From NCBI RefSeq assembly GCF_019613955.1, contig NZ_CP080443.1, positions 186,001-250,000 on the forward strand: 64,000 nt of DNA, in the 5' to 3' direction. The notes beneath the pieces are model-generated. The model was not told the DNA's origin. It ran no database searches and was given only the letters and a program-made list of their open reading frames with translations. Of the stretch, positions 42,919 to 51,734 are shown in pieces. Position 1 is the stretch's first letter. Each line of letters starts with the position of its first letter. A program made the translations under genes and the position numbers. Source of the DNA: Chryseobacterium sp. LJ668. GTDB taxonomy: Bacteria; Bacteroidota; Bacteroidia; Flavobacteriales; Weeksellaceae.

Positions 42919-44295
42919 TTAATATCCTGGGTTTTGTGGTTTAAGATTTCCATTGAGCAGTAATTCTTTTTGCGGTATTGGCCAGAATCTATGATACTCT
43001 TTCCAATTAGGTTTGGTTGTGGTCAACTCACCGAGCTGATTATTTCTTTTGAGATCAAAAAATCGATGCCCCATCTCCGTGAAGAATTCACGACGGCTCT
43101 CCCGAAGTATTTCTTCCAGCAATACAATTTGAGCAATAGATGGACTGAGCGCAGCAATCCCTGCACGCTGCCTGGTCTTATTGACAAATGGGAGCGCTTC
43201 TGAAATTTTATTTTGCTGAGCGAGTGCTTCCGAAAGCAGTAAATACACCTCTTCAAGCCTGAAAACGACAGAATATTCCGTAGTATTAGCAGAACGCAGT
43301 TTATACTTTTCCGCACGGTACCAGGTATTTCCTGCTACAGTCACCGCTGCCATCCAGTTTTGTTTACGAAGATCCCCTGAAGGAAAAGCACTGATCAGCG
43401 ATGGCGTCAATGAATAAGAAGTTGGCGCAGCATTCACAAAATAGTACAGGGACGCTTCTTTTGTGGCATCTCCTGAATTTTTAGGTTTCAACTGCCATAG
43501 GATATGAGTTCCCGATTTTTGAAAGACCTTGGTAATATCATTCTGAAACTGGTACAAGGGGCTTTGAAGAATAACCTTTAAAATCGCTTCCGCCTGAACA
43601 AAATTCTTCTGCTCCATATACACTTTGGCAAGAAGAAGCTGTGCTGTTTTTTTATTGATAAAGATTCTCTCTGCATTTCTGTACTGATCGTTCAGTAAAG
43701 GGACCGCCTCTGAAAGATCACTTTCAATTCTTTCCAAAACTTCCTGTGATGGCGTCTTGGTGATGGTCTGATTGATCAAATAGTTAGTCGTTACAGGATA
43801 AGGGATATCCCCATAGATCTGCTGGAGATACAACAGGAGAAGAGATCGGATGGCTAATGTTTCGCCTACAATTCGTGCTTTATCTGCGGTCGAAATACCG
43901 CTTGAATACTCCATTCCTTCAAGAATACTGTTGGCGTAAAATATTTTCTGATAAGCAACCGTCCAGAATGTATTGACAGGAGTACTGGAATCAATTAGCG
44001 TGTTGGTGAATATTTCGGGAAAGCCATTGTTGATGGCTGTCTGGTGGTAGGTCAAATCATCGGTATAGATTCCCAAAAGTACCCCTGACTGATTGCCTGA
44101 TACTGGGGAACTGTCCCAAAGACCAGCATAAAGTCCTGATAGTGCTGCATTGGCGGTCTGTACATCGTTGAATATATTTTCAGTGTTGATTTGATTCTGC
44201 GGAAGATCTGTTTCAATCATTTTTTCGCAGGCGATTCCCGCCATAAGGATGCTCAGCATACCTCCATATTTTATTAAGTGAATGAGTGATTTCAT
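42919..44295 (-). CDS. SusD/RagB family outer-membrane lipoprotein
   Basis: A 458-aa lipoprotein with a signal and lipobox (IKYGGMLSILMAGIACEKM). The SusD fold is seen in NTENIFNDVQTANAALSGLY and in the C-terminal RREFFTEMGHRFFDLKRNNQ plus HRFWPIPQKELLLNGNL. I placed the start at the ATG at 44295; the longer frame overlaps the SusC gene. It forms the lid on the TonB-dependent SusC barrel. In this operon the ligand may be a peptide, given the peptidase next door and absence of glycosidases. Confidence 0.92.
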   Translation of the reverse strand: MKSLIHLIKYGGMLSILMAGIACEKMIETDLPQNQINTENIFNDVQTANAALSGLYAGLWDSSPVSGNQSGVLLGIYTDDLTYHQTAINNGFPEIFTNTLIDSSTPVNTFWTVAYQKIFYANSILEGMEYSSGISTADKARIVGETLAIRSLLLLYLQQIYGDIPYPVTTNYLINQTITKTPSQEVLERIESDLSEAVPLLNDQYRNAERIFINKKTAQLLLAKVYMEQKNFVQAEAILKVILQSPLYQFQNDITKVFQKSGTHILWQLKPKNSGDATKEASLYYFVNAAPTSYSLTPSLISAFPSGDLRKQNWMAAVTVAGNTWYRAEKYKLRSANTTEYSVVFRLEEVYLLLSEALAQQNKISEALPFVNKTRQRAGIAALSPSIAQIVLLEEILRESRREFFTEMGHRFFDLKRNNQLGELTTTKPNWKEYHRFWPIPQKELLLNGNLKPQNPGY

Positions 44296-44347
44296 TTTCT
44301 TTGTTTTGATTGTTGAATTTGTAAGTATTGTAATTTCCTTTACACCG

Positions 44348-47341
44348 TTACAGCGAAAGCGTTGCTCCAAAGGAATAGGTTCTGAGCGGAGGCAGAAAAC
44401 CAACCGATGAAAATTCAGGGTCTATTCCAAAGTATTTCGTCCAGGTGTAAAGGTTTTGTCCCTGGAAGTACAATTTAACTTCTCTGAATATTTTACCTTC
44501 TAAGGGAACACGATACGCCAGCTGTACATTTTTCAGTCTTATAAATGAGGCATCTGACACCGTCGCATCACTGACCTGAAAAAGCTGATGAGAAGCTGTG
44601 GGCGAAACGTGATAAGGCATATACATTCCGTTAGGATTTTCCGCAGACCATACATTGAGCGCTTCTACTGGAAGATTATTCATCTGACCCGGAGAAGCCA
44701 TAATACTGTTGTAATTGCGGCTCTCCTGTTTGACAAACTGTAACAGCACGGACAGATTCCAGTTCCCGTATTTAAAATCATTGGTCAATCCACCATAGAA
44801 ACGCTGACCGATATTCCTGATCACCTGCCGGTCATCGGGTGAAGAAATTTTTCCGTCACCGTTAAAATCAGTAAAGGCATACTGTCCGTTGGTGGCATTG
44901 ATGCCGTTATGCTGATAAAGCTTGATGATGCTTACAGACTGACCCACAACATAGGTATTGGCATACGAAGAACCTTCAAGACCGGGAAACGACAAAAGCT
45001 TGTTTCTCGGAAAACTGATATTAAATCCTGCATCCCATGTAAAGACATCCCCTCGGAGAAGGTCCCCTTTCACATCAAACTCCCAACCCTTATTTTGTAC
45101 GGTCGCACCCAAATTGGCAAGTACCGACGTAAATCCTGTTACTGCTGAAAGCTGATAACCGAGAAGCTGGCTTGATGACCGGTTGTCATAATAAGCAGCC
45201 GTCAGATTAAGCCTGTTCTTAAAGAGAGCCAATTCAACAGCAGTTTCGAACTTCAGGGTTTTTTCCCAGCTGAAGTCAGGATTGAAAAGCTTTGAAGGAA
45301 GCAATCCCACTACTCCATTATAGATAAGGGTTGACGTGATGTATGTGTTGAGATATTGGTTTTCACCAATGTTGTCACTGCCTGAAGAACCATAGCTCCC
45401 TCTTAGTTTACCGAAACTCAGCCATGAACTTTCTTTAAGTAAATTCTCCTTCGAAAAAATCCATGCGGCTCCAACCGCTCCGAAAGTCGCAAACTTGTTA
45501 TTGGGTCCGAACCTGCTGCTGCCATCCCTCCTTCCGGTCAGATTGAGAATATATTTTCCTGCATACTGATAATTGATTCTGCCGAACAATGCCGCATATC
45601 GGTATTCGGTCGTCACATCATCAGAAACCACTTTGGTCTGTGCCGCTCCGATATTATTGATGAAAACATTGCTTTCAAATCCCAAACCCTGAATCGCAGC
45701 ACTGGTATTGGTATCACGCTGATACGTTCCTCCTGCCAACAAATCAACCTGATGATTACCAACCTTAAAAACATAATTGATCTGCGGTTCAATAATCATC
45801 GAAAAGCGGTTTTGATTGCTCTTTGATGATGCAGACTGTGCTGAGGTCATCCCAGAGGACGGATTATTGGCAGTATGCGGACGAAGAGACCATTCTTCAA
45901 AAGCCTGATAGTTGATTCCACCATTTACTCTCAGGGTAAGGTTTTTCACTACTTCATAGGAAGCATTAATATTGTTCAGGAACTGCATCTGATCATTATT
46001 ATACGTATTCCTGTACGCCGCCAAAGGATTATTGAAGGTATTGTTCTCCCAGTTCAACTGACCGTTGCTATCATACAATGCAGGTGCATTGGGCGCAAGC
46101 AGATACGAAGTAGTGGTCATATCCGAAGTCAGTACATTATTATCCAATGATGAAAAAAGATTAGACATATTGAAACTGAACTTACGGTCAGTCGAACGAT
46201 GTGCAATATTTCCGGATATTGTATTGGTTCTATACCTGAAATCCTCTCCGAAAACCGTGGTCTGTTGATTATGTCCCAAGCTCAGCAAATAAGAAGTGTT
46301 TTCACTTCCACCGCTGAGGGAAAGCTGCGTATTGGATAAAACCGCTTTTTTCCCGATGAGTTCCCTGCGCCAATCCGTCATTCTACCCTGATCCCAGGTT
46401 CCGTTGACATCATAGGCATTGGCAGGATAAGTGCTGATGTTGTCATTAACAAAAGCCTGTTTTCGCATGTTGATGTACTGTTCCGTATTCATCATCTGCA
46501 ATCCCGATACAGCATGACTCATTCCGTAAGACGAATTAAGGGTCAATCTCAAATTCCCTTTCTTGGCTTTTTTAGTCGTAATCAATACAACACCATTCGC
46601 CCCTCTCGATCCGTAAATCGCTGTTGCATCAGCATCTTTTAAAATCTCAAAGCTTTCAATATCATTGGGATTAATGCTGTTTAGAGGATTGATGTTGGCT
46701 TGGGCAAGGACTGATCCGGCATAACGGGAATTCACTCCACCTCCTATCGGAACGCCATCCACAATATACAGCGGCTGATTCCCATCAATCTCAGAATTGC
46801 TTCTGGTACGCAGTGAATTTCTGCCTCTGATCTGAATATCAAAACCACCTCCCGGTGTTCCCGAGTTCTGCGTAATCGAAACCCCACTCATCCTGCCCTG
46901 TGCCGCAGCAAGGACATTCGTGACGGGTTGGTTTTCGATGTCCTTAGCGGAGATCTTGGCAATGCTACCTGTTCTTTCTTTGTCTTTGACTTTATAGTAG
47001 CCGGCATTGATCACCACTTCTTCGATGCCTTTGACTTTTGGGTTGAAGTTGAGGTTGACTCTTTCTTTGCCGTTGGGATAGATTCGCTGTTCTGCATATT
47101 CAGGATGTCTGAAGATGAGGACAGGGTTTTCTCCTGTAATCTGGAGCTGATAATTTCCTTGTGTATTGGTGACAGCGGTTTGATCACTTCTTTCCTCAGA
47201 GACAGAGACTCCTGAAAGAGGCTGGTCATTCACGGTAACTTTCCCCGTGATGGTCTTGGTCTGAGCCTTTAGGTTGCCGCAAATAAGGGTCAACATAAAG
47301 GCAAAGCCAATACTTCCTATAGTATTATAGGATTTTTTCAT
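44348..47341 (-). CDS. SusC/RagA family TonB-dependent receptor
   Basis: A 997-aa outer-membrane transporter. A signal peptide (GSIGFAFMLTLICGNLKAQ) is followed by a carboxypeptidase-D-like domain (ITGKVTVNDQPLSGVSVSEE), the plug (GRMSGVSITQNSGTPGGGFD, GANGVVLITTKKAKKG) and a 22-strand barrel ending in YSFGATLSL. The classical SusC signatures are complete. It is the first gene of the minus operon with SusD and S9 peptidase. A structured RNA lies 290 bp upstream on the same strand. Confidence 0.95.
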   Translation of the reverse strand: MKKSYNTIGSIGFAFMLTLICGNLKAQTKTITGKVTVNDQPLSGVSVSEERSDQTAVTNTQGNYQLQITGENPVLIFRHPEYAEQRIYPNGKERVNLNFNPKVKGIEEVVINAGYYKVKDKERTGSIAKISAKDIENQPVTNVLAAAQGRMSGVSITQNSGTPGGGFDIQIRGRNSLRTRSNSEIDGNQPLYIVDGVPIGGGVNSRYAGSVLAQANINPLNSINPNDIESFEILKDADATAIYGSRGANGVVLITTKKAKKGNLRLTLNSSYGMSHAVSGLQMMNTEQYINMRKQAFVNDNISTYPANAYDVNGTWDQGRMTDWRRELIGKKAVLSNTQLSLSGGSENTSYLLSLGHNQQTTVFGEDFRYRTNTISGNIAHRSTDRKFSFNMSNLFSSLDNNVLTSDMTTTSYLLAPNAPALYDSNGQLNWENNTFNNPLAAYRNTYNNDQMQFLNNINASYEVVKNLTLRVNGGINYQAFEEWSLRPHTANNPSSGMTSAQSASSKSNQNRFSMIIEPQINYVFKVGNHQVDLLAGGTYQRDTNTSAAIQGLGFESNVFINNIGAAQTKVVSDDVTTEYRYAALFGRINYQYAGKYILNLTGRRDGSSRFGPNNKFATFGAVGAAWIFSKENLLKESSWLSFGKLRGSYGSSGSDNIGENQYLNTYITSTLIYNGVVGLLPSKLFNPDFSWEKTLKFETAVELALFKNRLNLTAAYYDNRSSSQLLGYQLSAVTGFTSVLANLGATVQNKGWEFDVKGDLLRGDVFTWDAGFNISFPRNKLLSFPGLEGSSYANTYVVGQSVSIIKLYQHNGINATNGQYAFTDFNGDGKISSPDDRQVIRNIGQRFYGGLTNDFKYGNWNLSVLLQFVKQESRNYNSIMASPGQMNNLPVEALNVWSAENPNGMYMPYHVSPTASHQLFQVSDATVSDASFIRLKNVQLAYRVPLEGKIFREVKLYFQGQNLYTWTKYFGIDPEFSSVGFLPPLRTYSFGATLSL

Positions 47342-47382
47342 AATTTTGTAAAGTTTTTAATTAAACGATTCAATCCAATGCT

Positions 47383-47427
47383 CCTCCCAAACGTTTTAGT
47401 CAGCTAATGGGAAGGGGCTTTTTTTAT
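47383..47427 (+). terminator. Hairpin with T-run upstream of susC
   Basis: On the plus strand CCTCCCA pairs with TGGGAAGG (one bulge) across an 18-nt loop and is followed by GGC and seven T. Nothing on that strand needs it, so on the minus strand it may act as a structured leader of the SusC mRNA. A GGGAGGAG run on that strand lies far (~45 nt) from the start codon. Confidence 0.4.
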
Positions 47428-47628
47428 TGAATACTTTTCTTCTCAGGCTGAGCCTGACGAAGTGCTATTTCATTTTTTATAATATCACTACCGGATTCAT
47501 GTATTTGAAAACAAAACTTTCCTAAGTGCCTTTTGGTTTGAAAAAGGACATGGTGAGGTCTTTGAGCAGTGACCAAAAGACACCGGAAAGCATTAATTAA
47601 TATGAATGAAAATTTGTCCAAATAAGCT

Positions 47629-47660
47629 TAAAAAGCCGCAATAGGTTGTACACCCTATTG
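47629..47660 (-). terminator. Terminator of the structured RNA
   Basis: On the minus strand CAATAGG and CCTATTG form a 7-bp stem with an 8-nt loop, followed by CGGCTTTTTAAG. It is 34 nt after the closing stem of the RNA and separates it from the SusC leader. Confidence 0.72.
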
Positions 47661-47903
47661 TATCATGTCAAGATACTCTATGTGGTGAAGCGGGCTTAGA
47701 TTTTTATGTAGAAATGAGCGAACTGCATTGAAAGAAAAACGGCATGGAACTCTACATATCCAATTCGGGGTACTGGTATACCTTACATACAGATAAGAGA
47801 GCCCACGCCTAGGTCGTGAGCTTCCTGCTTATCATCTCGTATGTTAAAAATTACCAGTTTTCGAATTTGAGATTCTAAGCAATAGCTTCTATTATTCTTT
47901 GAA
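47629..47903 (-). ncRNA. Structured non-coding RNA, ~190-nt core, rod-like
   Basis: A set of nested perfect helices on the minus strand defines an RNA. The closing stem is GCTTAGA/TCTAAGC (47874-47880 with 47694-47700). Inside, a rod contains AATTCG/CGAATT (47862-47867 with 47762-47767), CTGGTA/TACCAG (47852-47857 with 47773-47778), CATAC/GTATG (47839-47843 with 47786-47790), GATAAG/CTTATC (47828-47833 with 47792-47797) and GCTCACG/CGTGGGC (47815-47821 with 47801-47807). A second arm is TATGTAGA/TCTACATA (47705-47712, 47751-47758). A promoter lies upstream and a terminator downstream. A 6S-like RNA of flavobacteria is one candidate identity. Confidence 0.75.
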
Positions 47904-47909
47904 GTATCG

Positions 47910-47941
47910 CAAAGTTACATTTCAGTAACCTATTTTACAAA
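47910..47941 (-). promoter_or_regulatory. Promoter of the structured RNA
   Basis: On the minus strand, TTTG (47938-47941) is separated by 20 bp from TAACTTTG (47910-47917). This is an exact match to the Bacteroidetes -33/-7 consensus TTTG-N19-21-TAnnTTTG. The expected start, near 47903, is about 22 nt upstream of the RNA's closing stem. Confidence 0.8.
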
Positions 47942-48011
47942 TATAATAATATTTTATCATTGCGCACAGAAAACCGCACTATTTTTTTACTCTTTCTTTT
48001 AATTTGTTACA

Positions 48012-48260
48012 ATGGACGATGAGAAAGACATAATTATTACTATTTGTAAGTATATTTATACAAACTGGATTTCACAGGCGGAATCACAGAGGGAGTTTGC
48101 GTCTAGATGCGGTATAGAAGAAAGTACTGCCAGAAGAATTAAAAACATTGCATTAGGTACCTCAAAGACCGACTATAATATGTCTTTAAGAACTTTAATT
48201 AGAATTTGTAAAAAACAAGAAATAAGTTTAGAAGATTTTTTCGGAAATATAAAAAGCTAA
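48012..48260 (+). CDS. XRE-like helix-turn-helix protein
   Basis: An 82-aa DNA-binding protein. The HTH is SQREFASRCGIEESTARRIK in the middle, and the C-terminal half (SLRTLIRICKKQEISLEDFF) is the usual fourth and fifth helix of the XRE fold. It has no effector domain. It is followed by a terminator and stands alone, so it probably controls its own promoter or a neighbour in the island. Such small regulators are common in mobile elements. Confidence 0.82.
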   Translation: MDDEKDIIITICKYIYTNWISQAESQREFASRCGIEESTARRIKNIALGTSKTDYNMSLRTLIRICKKQEISLEDFFGNIKS

Positions 48261-48290
48261 AATCCTGATGATGTCAGGATTTTCTTTTTT
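48261..48290 (+). terminator. Rho-independent terminator
   Basis: AATCCTGA and TCAGGATT form an 8-bp stem with a 5-nt loop, followed by TTCTTTTTT. It starts 1 bp after the XRE gene stop. Confidence 0.88.
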
Positions 48291-48309
48291 GTCTTACTCG
48301 TTTTTCTCT

Positions 48310-48502
48310 AGTTTTCATAAAGAAATTCCAAAAAGAAGTAATAAGAGAATCAAAAAATCAGACTTTCTGCACAAACTACCAGAATGAACTAGCCGAACTC
48401 CTTAGTGTTTCAAAAAGACAAATCTATTACTGTATATCATCAAGAAAAAATGGAATAGTACTTAGACAGATTCCACAGCAGACAATGCAAATCTTCTTTT
48501 AA
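48310..48502 (+). pseudogene. Remnant of a small HTH-like frame
   Basis: An open frame without a start codon ends at 48502. It reads NELAELLSVSKRQIYYCISS followed by GIVLRQIPQQTMQIFF, which looks like a helix-turn-helix (excisionase or MerR-like) end. No ATG, GTG or TTG in frame lies at a suitable place, so it is probably a decayed gene. The rest of the 48291-48608 gap shows nothing else except the promoter below. Confidence 0.35.
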
Positions 48503-48584
48503 AGCAAATTGTAGACTTTTAATATCACCAAAAGTTTTTGAGTTTAATTTTTTGCGAGTTTAATTTTGTATCTCATTTATTTGC

Positions 48585-48592
48585 TATGTTTG
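48585..48592 (+). promoter_or_regulatory. -7 element before the 79-aa gene
   Basis: TATGTTTG matches TAnnTTTG and lies 16 bp before the ATG at 48609. A TTTG at 16 bp upstream is closer than the usual 19-21 bp. Confidence 0.4.
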
Positions 48593-48608
48593 TAAAAACA
48601 ATTAACAC

Positions 48609-48848
48609 ATGGAATTACAAAACATTCTCAGAATTTCTAATGCTATAAATGAAAATACTATCAAAGTAGGTAAAACTATTGATAAAACGTTTGATAATAC
48701 GACTTACACTCATAAAAAATTAGAGCAGTTGGAAAAGGATATCTCGTATATCCATAGTAGCTTGGATCAGATCATTTCAAATCAAGGGTTATTAAATAGT
48801 AATTTAATAAAAATTGCAAACTCAATCGCTGAATTAAAGATGAAATAA
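48609..48848 (+). CDS. Small coiled-coil hypothetical protein
   Basis: A 79-aa protein with heptad-like hydrophobic spacing (THKKLEQLEKDISYIHSSLD), predicted to be a short coiled coil without a signal or membrane segment. I do not recognise the family. It has a plausible promoter and is convergent with the membrane protein gene at 48877. Confidence 0.5.
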   Translation: MELQNILRISNAINENTIKVGKTIDKTFDNTTYTHKKLEQLEKDISYIHSSLDQIISNQGLLNSNLIKIANSIAELKMK

Positions 48849-48876
48849 AATAAAGACCTCAATTAAGAGGCTTTTA

Positions 48877-49632
48877 TTATTTGTTTTTTGTGTTTTCAGT
48901 TTTTGTCTTAACTGCTTCGGGTTTAATCATAGGTCGGATAGTAGTTTTCCCACTTTGCTTAACTGCAATTGGCTGACTTGTAATGACTTTTCGTGGATCA
49001 ATTTTCGGTTTTTCTGCCATGGATGTTGATTTTTGGTAGTTAAGTATTTCCTTATAATTTTTCAATTCAAATTTTGTGTTCTCATTTCTATTTTCAAATA
49101 TAACAAATCCAGCAGTTAAAACATAAAAAAATGCCGCTCCTAATAACCAAAGAAAGTTAAAATAATACTTTTTTCTCTTTTCCCTATATGCTTTAATATT
49201 AAATGCTAAAGCAATTTCCTGTTCCCTAAGATAAGTGTGGTTGACATATTCATTCAATAAAGCTTCCTCATCTGTCGTTGGATCATCAGAGATATTTAAG
49301 TTTATCCTATAATTTTCTAAGATTGTTGTATAAAAGTATTCTGGTTCATGTATGTAGAGTACATCTTCGGGTCTATGAAATAAATAAGTGTATTTGATTG
49401 CAAAAAACAAGCAAATAAGTAAGGATAGAAAAGAACAGGAGAATACAATATTAAATCCTTCTAATTTAGCATCAATAAAATATTTAAATAATTCGATTAT
49501 ATAAACAAATATAAACGAATAAAGGACTATTAGAATGTTAAATTTACTTTCTATTTTACTATCCAATTCGTAATAAAAATCCAGTTGTTTAAGGTTAGTT
49601 TCAAGCTTACTCTCAAGGTCAAAAATTTTCAT
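48877..49632 (-). CDS. Hypothetical membrane protein, 2+1 helices
   Basis: A 251-aa protein. Two close helices lie near residues 30-85 (ILIVLYSFIFVYIIELFKYF, VFSCSFLSLLICLFFAIKYT), then a soluble helical stretch, then a third helix near 165 (NFLWLLGAAFFYVLTAGFVI). The C-terminal ~60 residues are Lys/Pro-rich and disordered. The pattern recalls membrane effectors of small-nucleotide defence systems, but I see no clear family motif, so the link is only a suggestion. No partner nucleotidyltransferase is nearby. Confidence 0.6.
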   Translation of the reverse strand: MKIFDLESKLETNLKQLDFYYELDSKIESKFNILIVLYSFIFVYIIELFKYFIDAKLEGFNIVFSCSFLSLLICLFFAIKYTYLFHRPEDVLYIHEPEYFYTTILENYRINLNISDDPTTDEEALLNEYVNHTYLREQEIALAFNIKAYREKRKKYYFNFLWLLGAAFFYVLTAGFVIFENRNENTKFELKNYKEILNYQKSTSMAEKPKIDPRKVITSQPIAVKQSGKTTIRPMIKPEAVKTKTENTKNK

Positions 49633-49841
49633 AGATATAATGGGTTAAATATTTCCTAAAACTTGAATTATAAGCCAACTGCGGATCTGCAAATTACGAA
49701 ATTTAGCCAATACATATAATTCTCAGCTTTGTATTTATCATCTTTTTTCCAAGCAATTGGTTCTTTCAAATAATTTAAAAGGTTAATAAAGCCGTTTGCT
49801 GTTTTTTGTGAGACGGTCGTATTCGGTCTATTCTGGCGAGG

Positions 49842-50183
49842 TTATGCTCCTGTTGATTCTTCAGATAATAACTTCTCTAATTTTTCAATAATGTCTTTCA
49901 CTTCTTGCTCAAGGTTTGCTCTGCTAAAAATGCTTATAAAATATCCTCGTCTATCAAAACCCTCTGGTCTCTCACCTCCTGAAGCTATTCCCAAAACTTT
50001 ATCATTACTTTTTAGCCAAATTTCAATCATTCCTGAAGCATTATCCATTACCCGACTACCTTCTTTTCTGATTTTTGCATTTCTTCCGTTTCTATAATCA
50101 TGATAAGCATCCCGATATTGCTTATTAAAATGCCTTAAGGATTCAATAGCTAACTGAATATCGTCTTTTTCTTCTTGTTCCAT
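49842..50183 (-). CDS. Hypothetical protein
   Basis: A 113-aa soluble protein, mostly charged, with LRHFNKQYRDAYHDYRNGRN in the first half and GIASGGERPEGFDRRGYFIS in the middle. I do not recognise it. The frame downstream of the stop stays open for a further 57 codons and looks coding (see findings), so the stop may be a premature nonsense codon or the next segment a remnant. Confidence 0.5.
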   Translation of the reverse strand: MEQEEKDDIQLAIESLRHFNKQYRDAYHDYRNGRNAKIRKEGSRVMDNASGMIEIWLKSNDKVLGIASGGERPEGFDRRGYFISIFSRANLEQEVKDIIEKLEKLLSEESTGA

Positions 50184-50332
50184 TTGTGGTTATTTTTTAT
50201 TTTCTTGGTTATTTTCAAACACAGTGATATTGTATTTTTCTCTCCGAATTTGATATTAAAAGGATTAGTCTTTATTTGGTAAACTTTCATGATCTTTTAT
50301 TCTGTCGTAGTAGGTGTGTTCTGCAGATGTCA

Positions 50333-50605
50333 CTAATGGTTTAGTAGATGTCCATATTTACTTGCCTTAAACTCATCAATAAACTTTTTATACTCGTTCA
50401 TGTTTAATATATCAACCTTTTCGATAGCAAGATAATCTTCGGTTTCAGTTAATTCATGGTCGATTTTCATATTTTTAAATGAAACATTATAGATTGAGTC
50501 AAGATATTTCTTTACTTCCTTTAGCTCGATGCTTCTACAAGGCAAGAGCTTGAAATCTTCTCCTGCTGGAACAGCAAAATGACCTGTAATTTGAATTTCG
50601 TTCAT
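50333..50605 (-). CDS. Hypothetical protein
   Basis: A 90-aa acidic protein (ITGHFAVPAGEDFKLLPCRS, ETEDYLAIEKVDILNMNEYK). No signal peptide, membrane segment or known motif was seen. It lies between the 49842 gene and the divergent 50792 operon. It could be an immunity or antitoxin-size protein, but nothing in the sequence proves that. Confidence 0.5.
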   Translation of the reverse strand: MNEIQITGHFAVPAGEDFKLLPCRSIELKEVKKYLDSIYNVSFKNMKIDHELTETEDYLAIEKVDILNMNEYKKFIDEFKASKYGHLLNH

Positions 50606-50791
50606 GTTTATTGTTTTAGTTTATCGAATATACAAAAGATTAATCACTCAATAGTTAATTTGTTCATATTTCCATAGAGCTTTTGCAAGTATTCTAAAGC
50701 CTTTTCCGCATCATTCTTACTGAAAGCTTATTAGTATATTCCTGAGATTATGTAAGTTTTTTAATACTTTTTTATTATAAATTTCTTATGG

Positions 50792-51733
50792 ATGAAAAAT
50801 TATTATAAATTTACCATTGCAATGGAAGATAATAATATTAAGATCAAATTAGACTTGGCTGAAAATGTTGATGTCGAGTTAGATAAGATGTCAATTACGG
50901 CTTTAGAGTCGTTTTTGAAAGTCACCAATGCGTTAAAAAACATTGCAGCGGCTGTATCTGAAAATGTTGTCTTCTCGATTGAAAAAGGTTCTGCGGCGGC
51001 TGTAGTCCATGGTTCTAAATATGAAATTCAGACGATTTATGGGAAAATAGATGAAGCCATAGAAGGTAAATCAGACGATGGAATTATTACTAAAAATCTT
51101 CGTGATATTCAGAATGAAATTAAGAACGATGTTTTACAATATCAATTTTTTTATTCCAATATTAAGCTAGAGGAAAGAATTAAGAACGCCACTAAGATCA
51201 AAAAAAAATCTAAATACAAATCTTATAGAAATGAATTTAGAATTCTTACCGGTAAATTTAATGAGGTAGGTGGGCAAACCATCAATTATCATTTAGAATA
51301 TCCTGGTGGCGGTCAGGAAACTATTGATTGTACAATTTCTGAAGCTTTAGAACTTAAAGATTTTTTATTTCAAAATATATCATGTTTAGTAAAAAAGAAG
51401 ATTGCTGAAAATGATATAGCAAAACCAACTTTTATTCATTGCACATTTTTAGCTGCAGATCAAATTTCACGTTTTAGAAATTTTGTTGATCTATTACAGG
51501 AGAAAGACGATATTATTGATAGATTAGATTTAATATATGATTTTTTTGATAGCTCTCCTTCAGTAATTGCTGATATGGCTGCCATGTTAAAAGCCTCCAT
51601 AAATTTATTTGATGATATCAATGAATTAAAAACCTTACTGATTATAAGTAAGGGCATGAAAGATAATGAACACATAAAAAATATAAGAAATAGTGTACTA
51701 AGTAATTTTGAACTTCAAATGAACAAACTGTAA
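50792..51733 (+). CDS. Hypothetical protein, first gene of a two-gene operon
   Basis: A 313-aa soluble protein of unknown family. The N-terminal half has beta strands with an Ala-rich turn (VVFSIEKGSAAAVVHGSKYE). The middle is basic (KNATKIKKKSKYKSYRNEFR). The C-terminal third is helical (DLLQEKDDIIDRLDLIYDFF, INLFDDINELKTLLIISKG). It is followed 1 bp later by a protein with a possible permuted papain-like fold. The two may be a structural pair. Confidence 0.6.
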   Translation: MKNYYKFTIAMEDNNIKIKLDLAENVDVELDKMSITALESFLKVTNALKNIAAAVSENVVFSIEKGSAAAVVHGSKYEIQTIYGKIDEAIEGKSDDGIITKNLRDIQNEIKNDVLQYQFFYSNIKLEERIKNATKIKKKSKYKSYRNEFRILTGKFNEVGGQTINYHLEYPGGGQETIDCTISEALELKDFLFQNISCLVKKKIAENDIAKPTFIHCTFLAADQISRFRNFVDLLQEKDDIIDRLDLIYDFFDSSPSVIADMAAMLKASINLFDDINELKTLLIISKGMKDNEHIKNIRNSVLSNFELQMNKL

Positions 51734-51734
51734 T

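Noticed and set aside
47439..47462. REP-like palindrome CTTCTCAGGCT-G-AGCCTGACGAAG
   Set aside because: Only one copy is present in this window, so a repeat family cannot be shown here.
47424..47621. 65-codon minus-strand open frame upstream of susC
   Set aside because: It overlaps a REP-like palindrome (47439-47462) and the trailer of the structured RNA, and has no protein signature.
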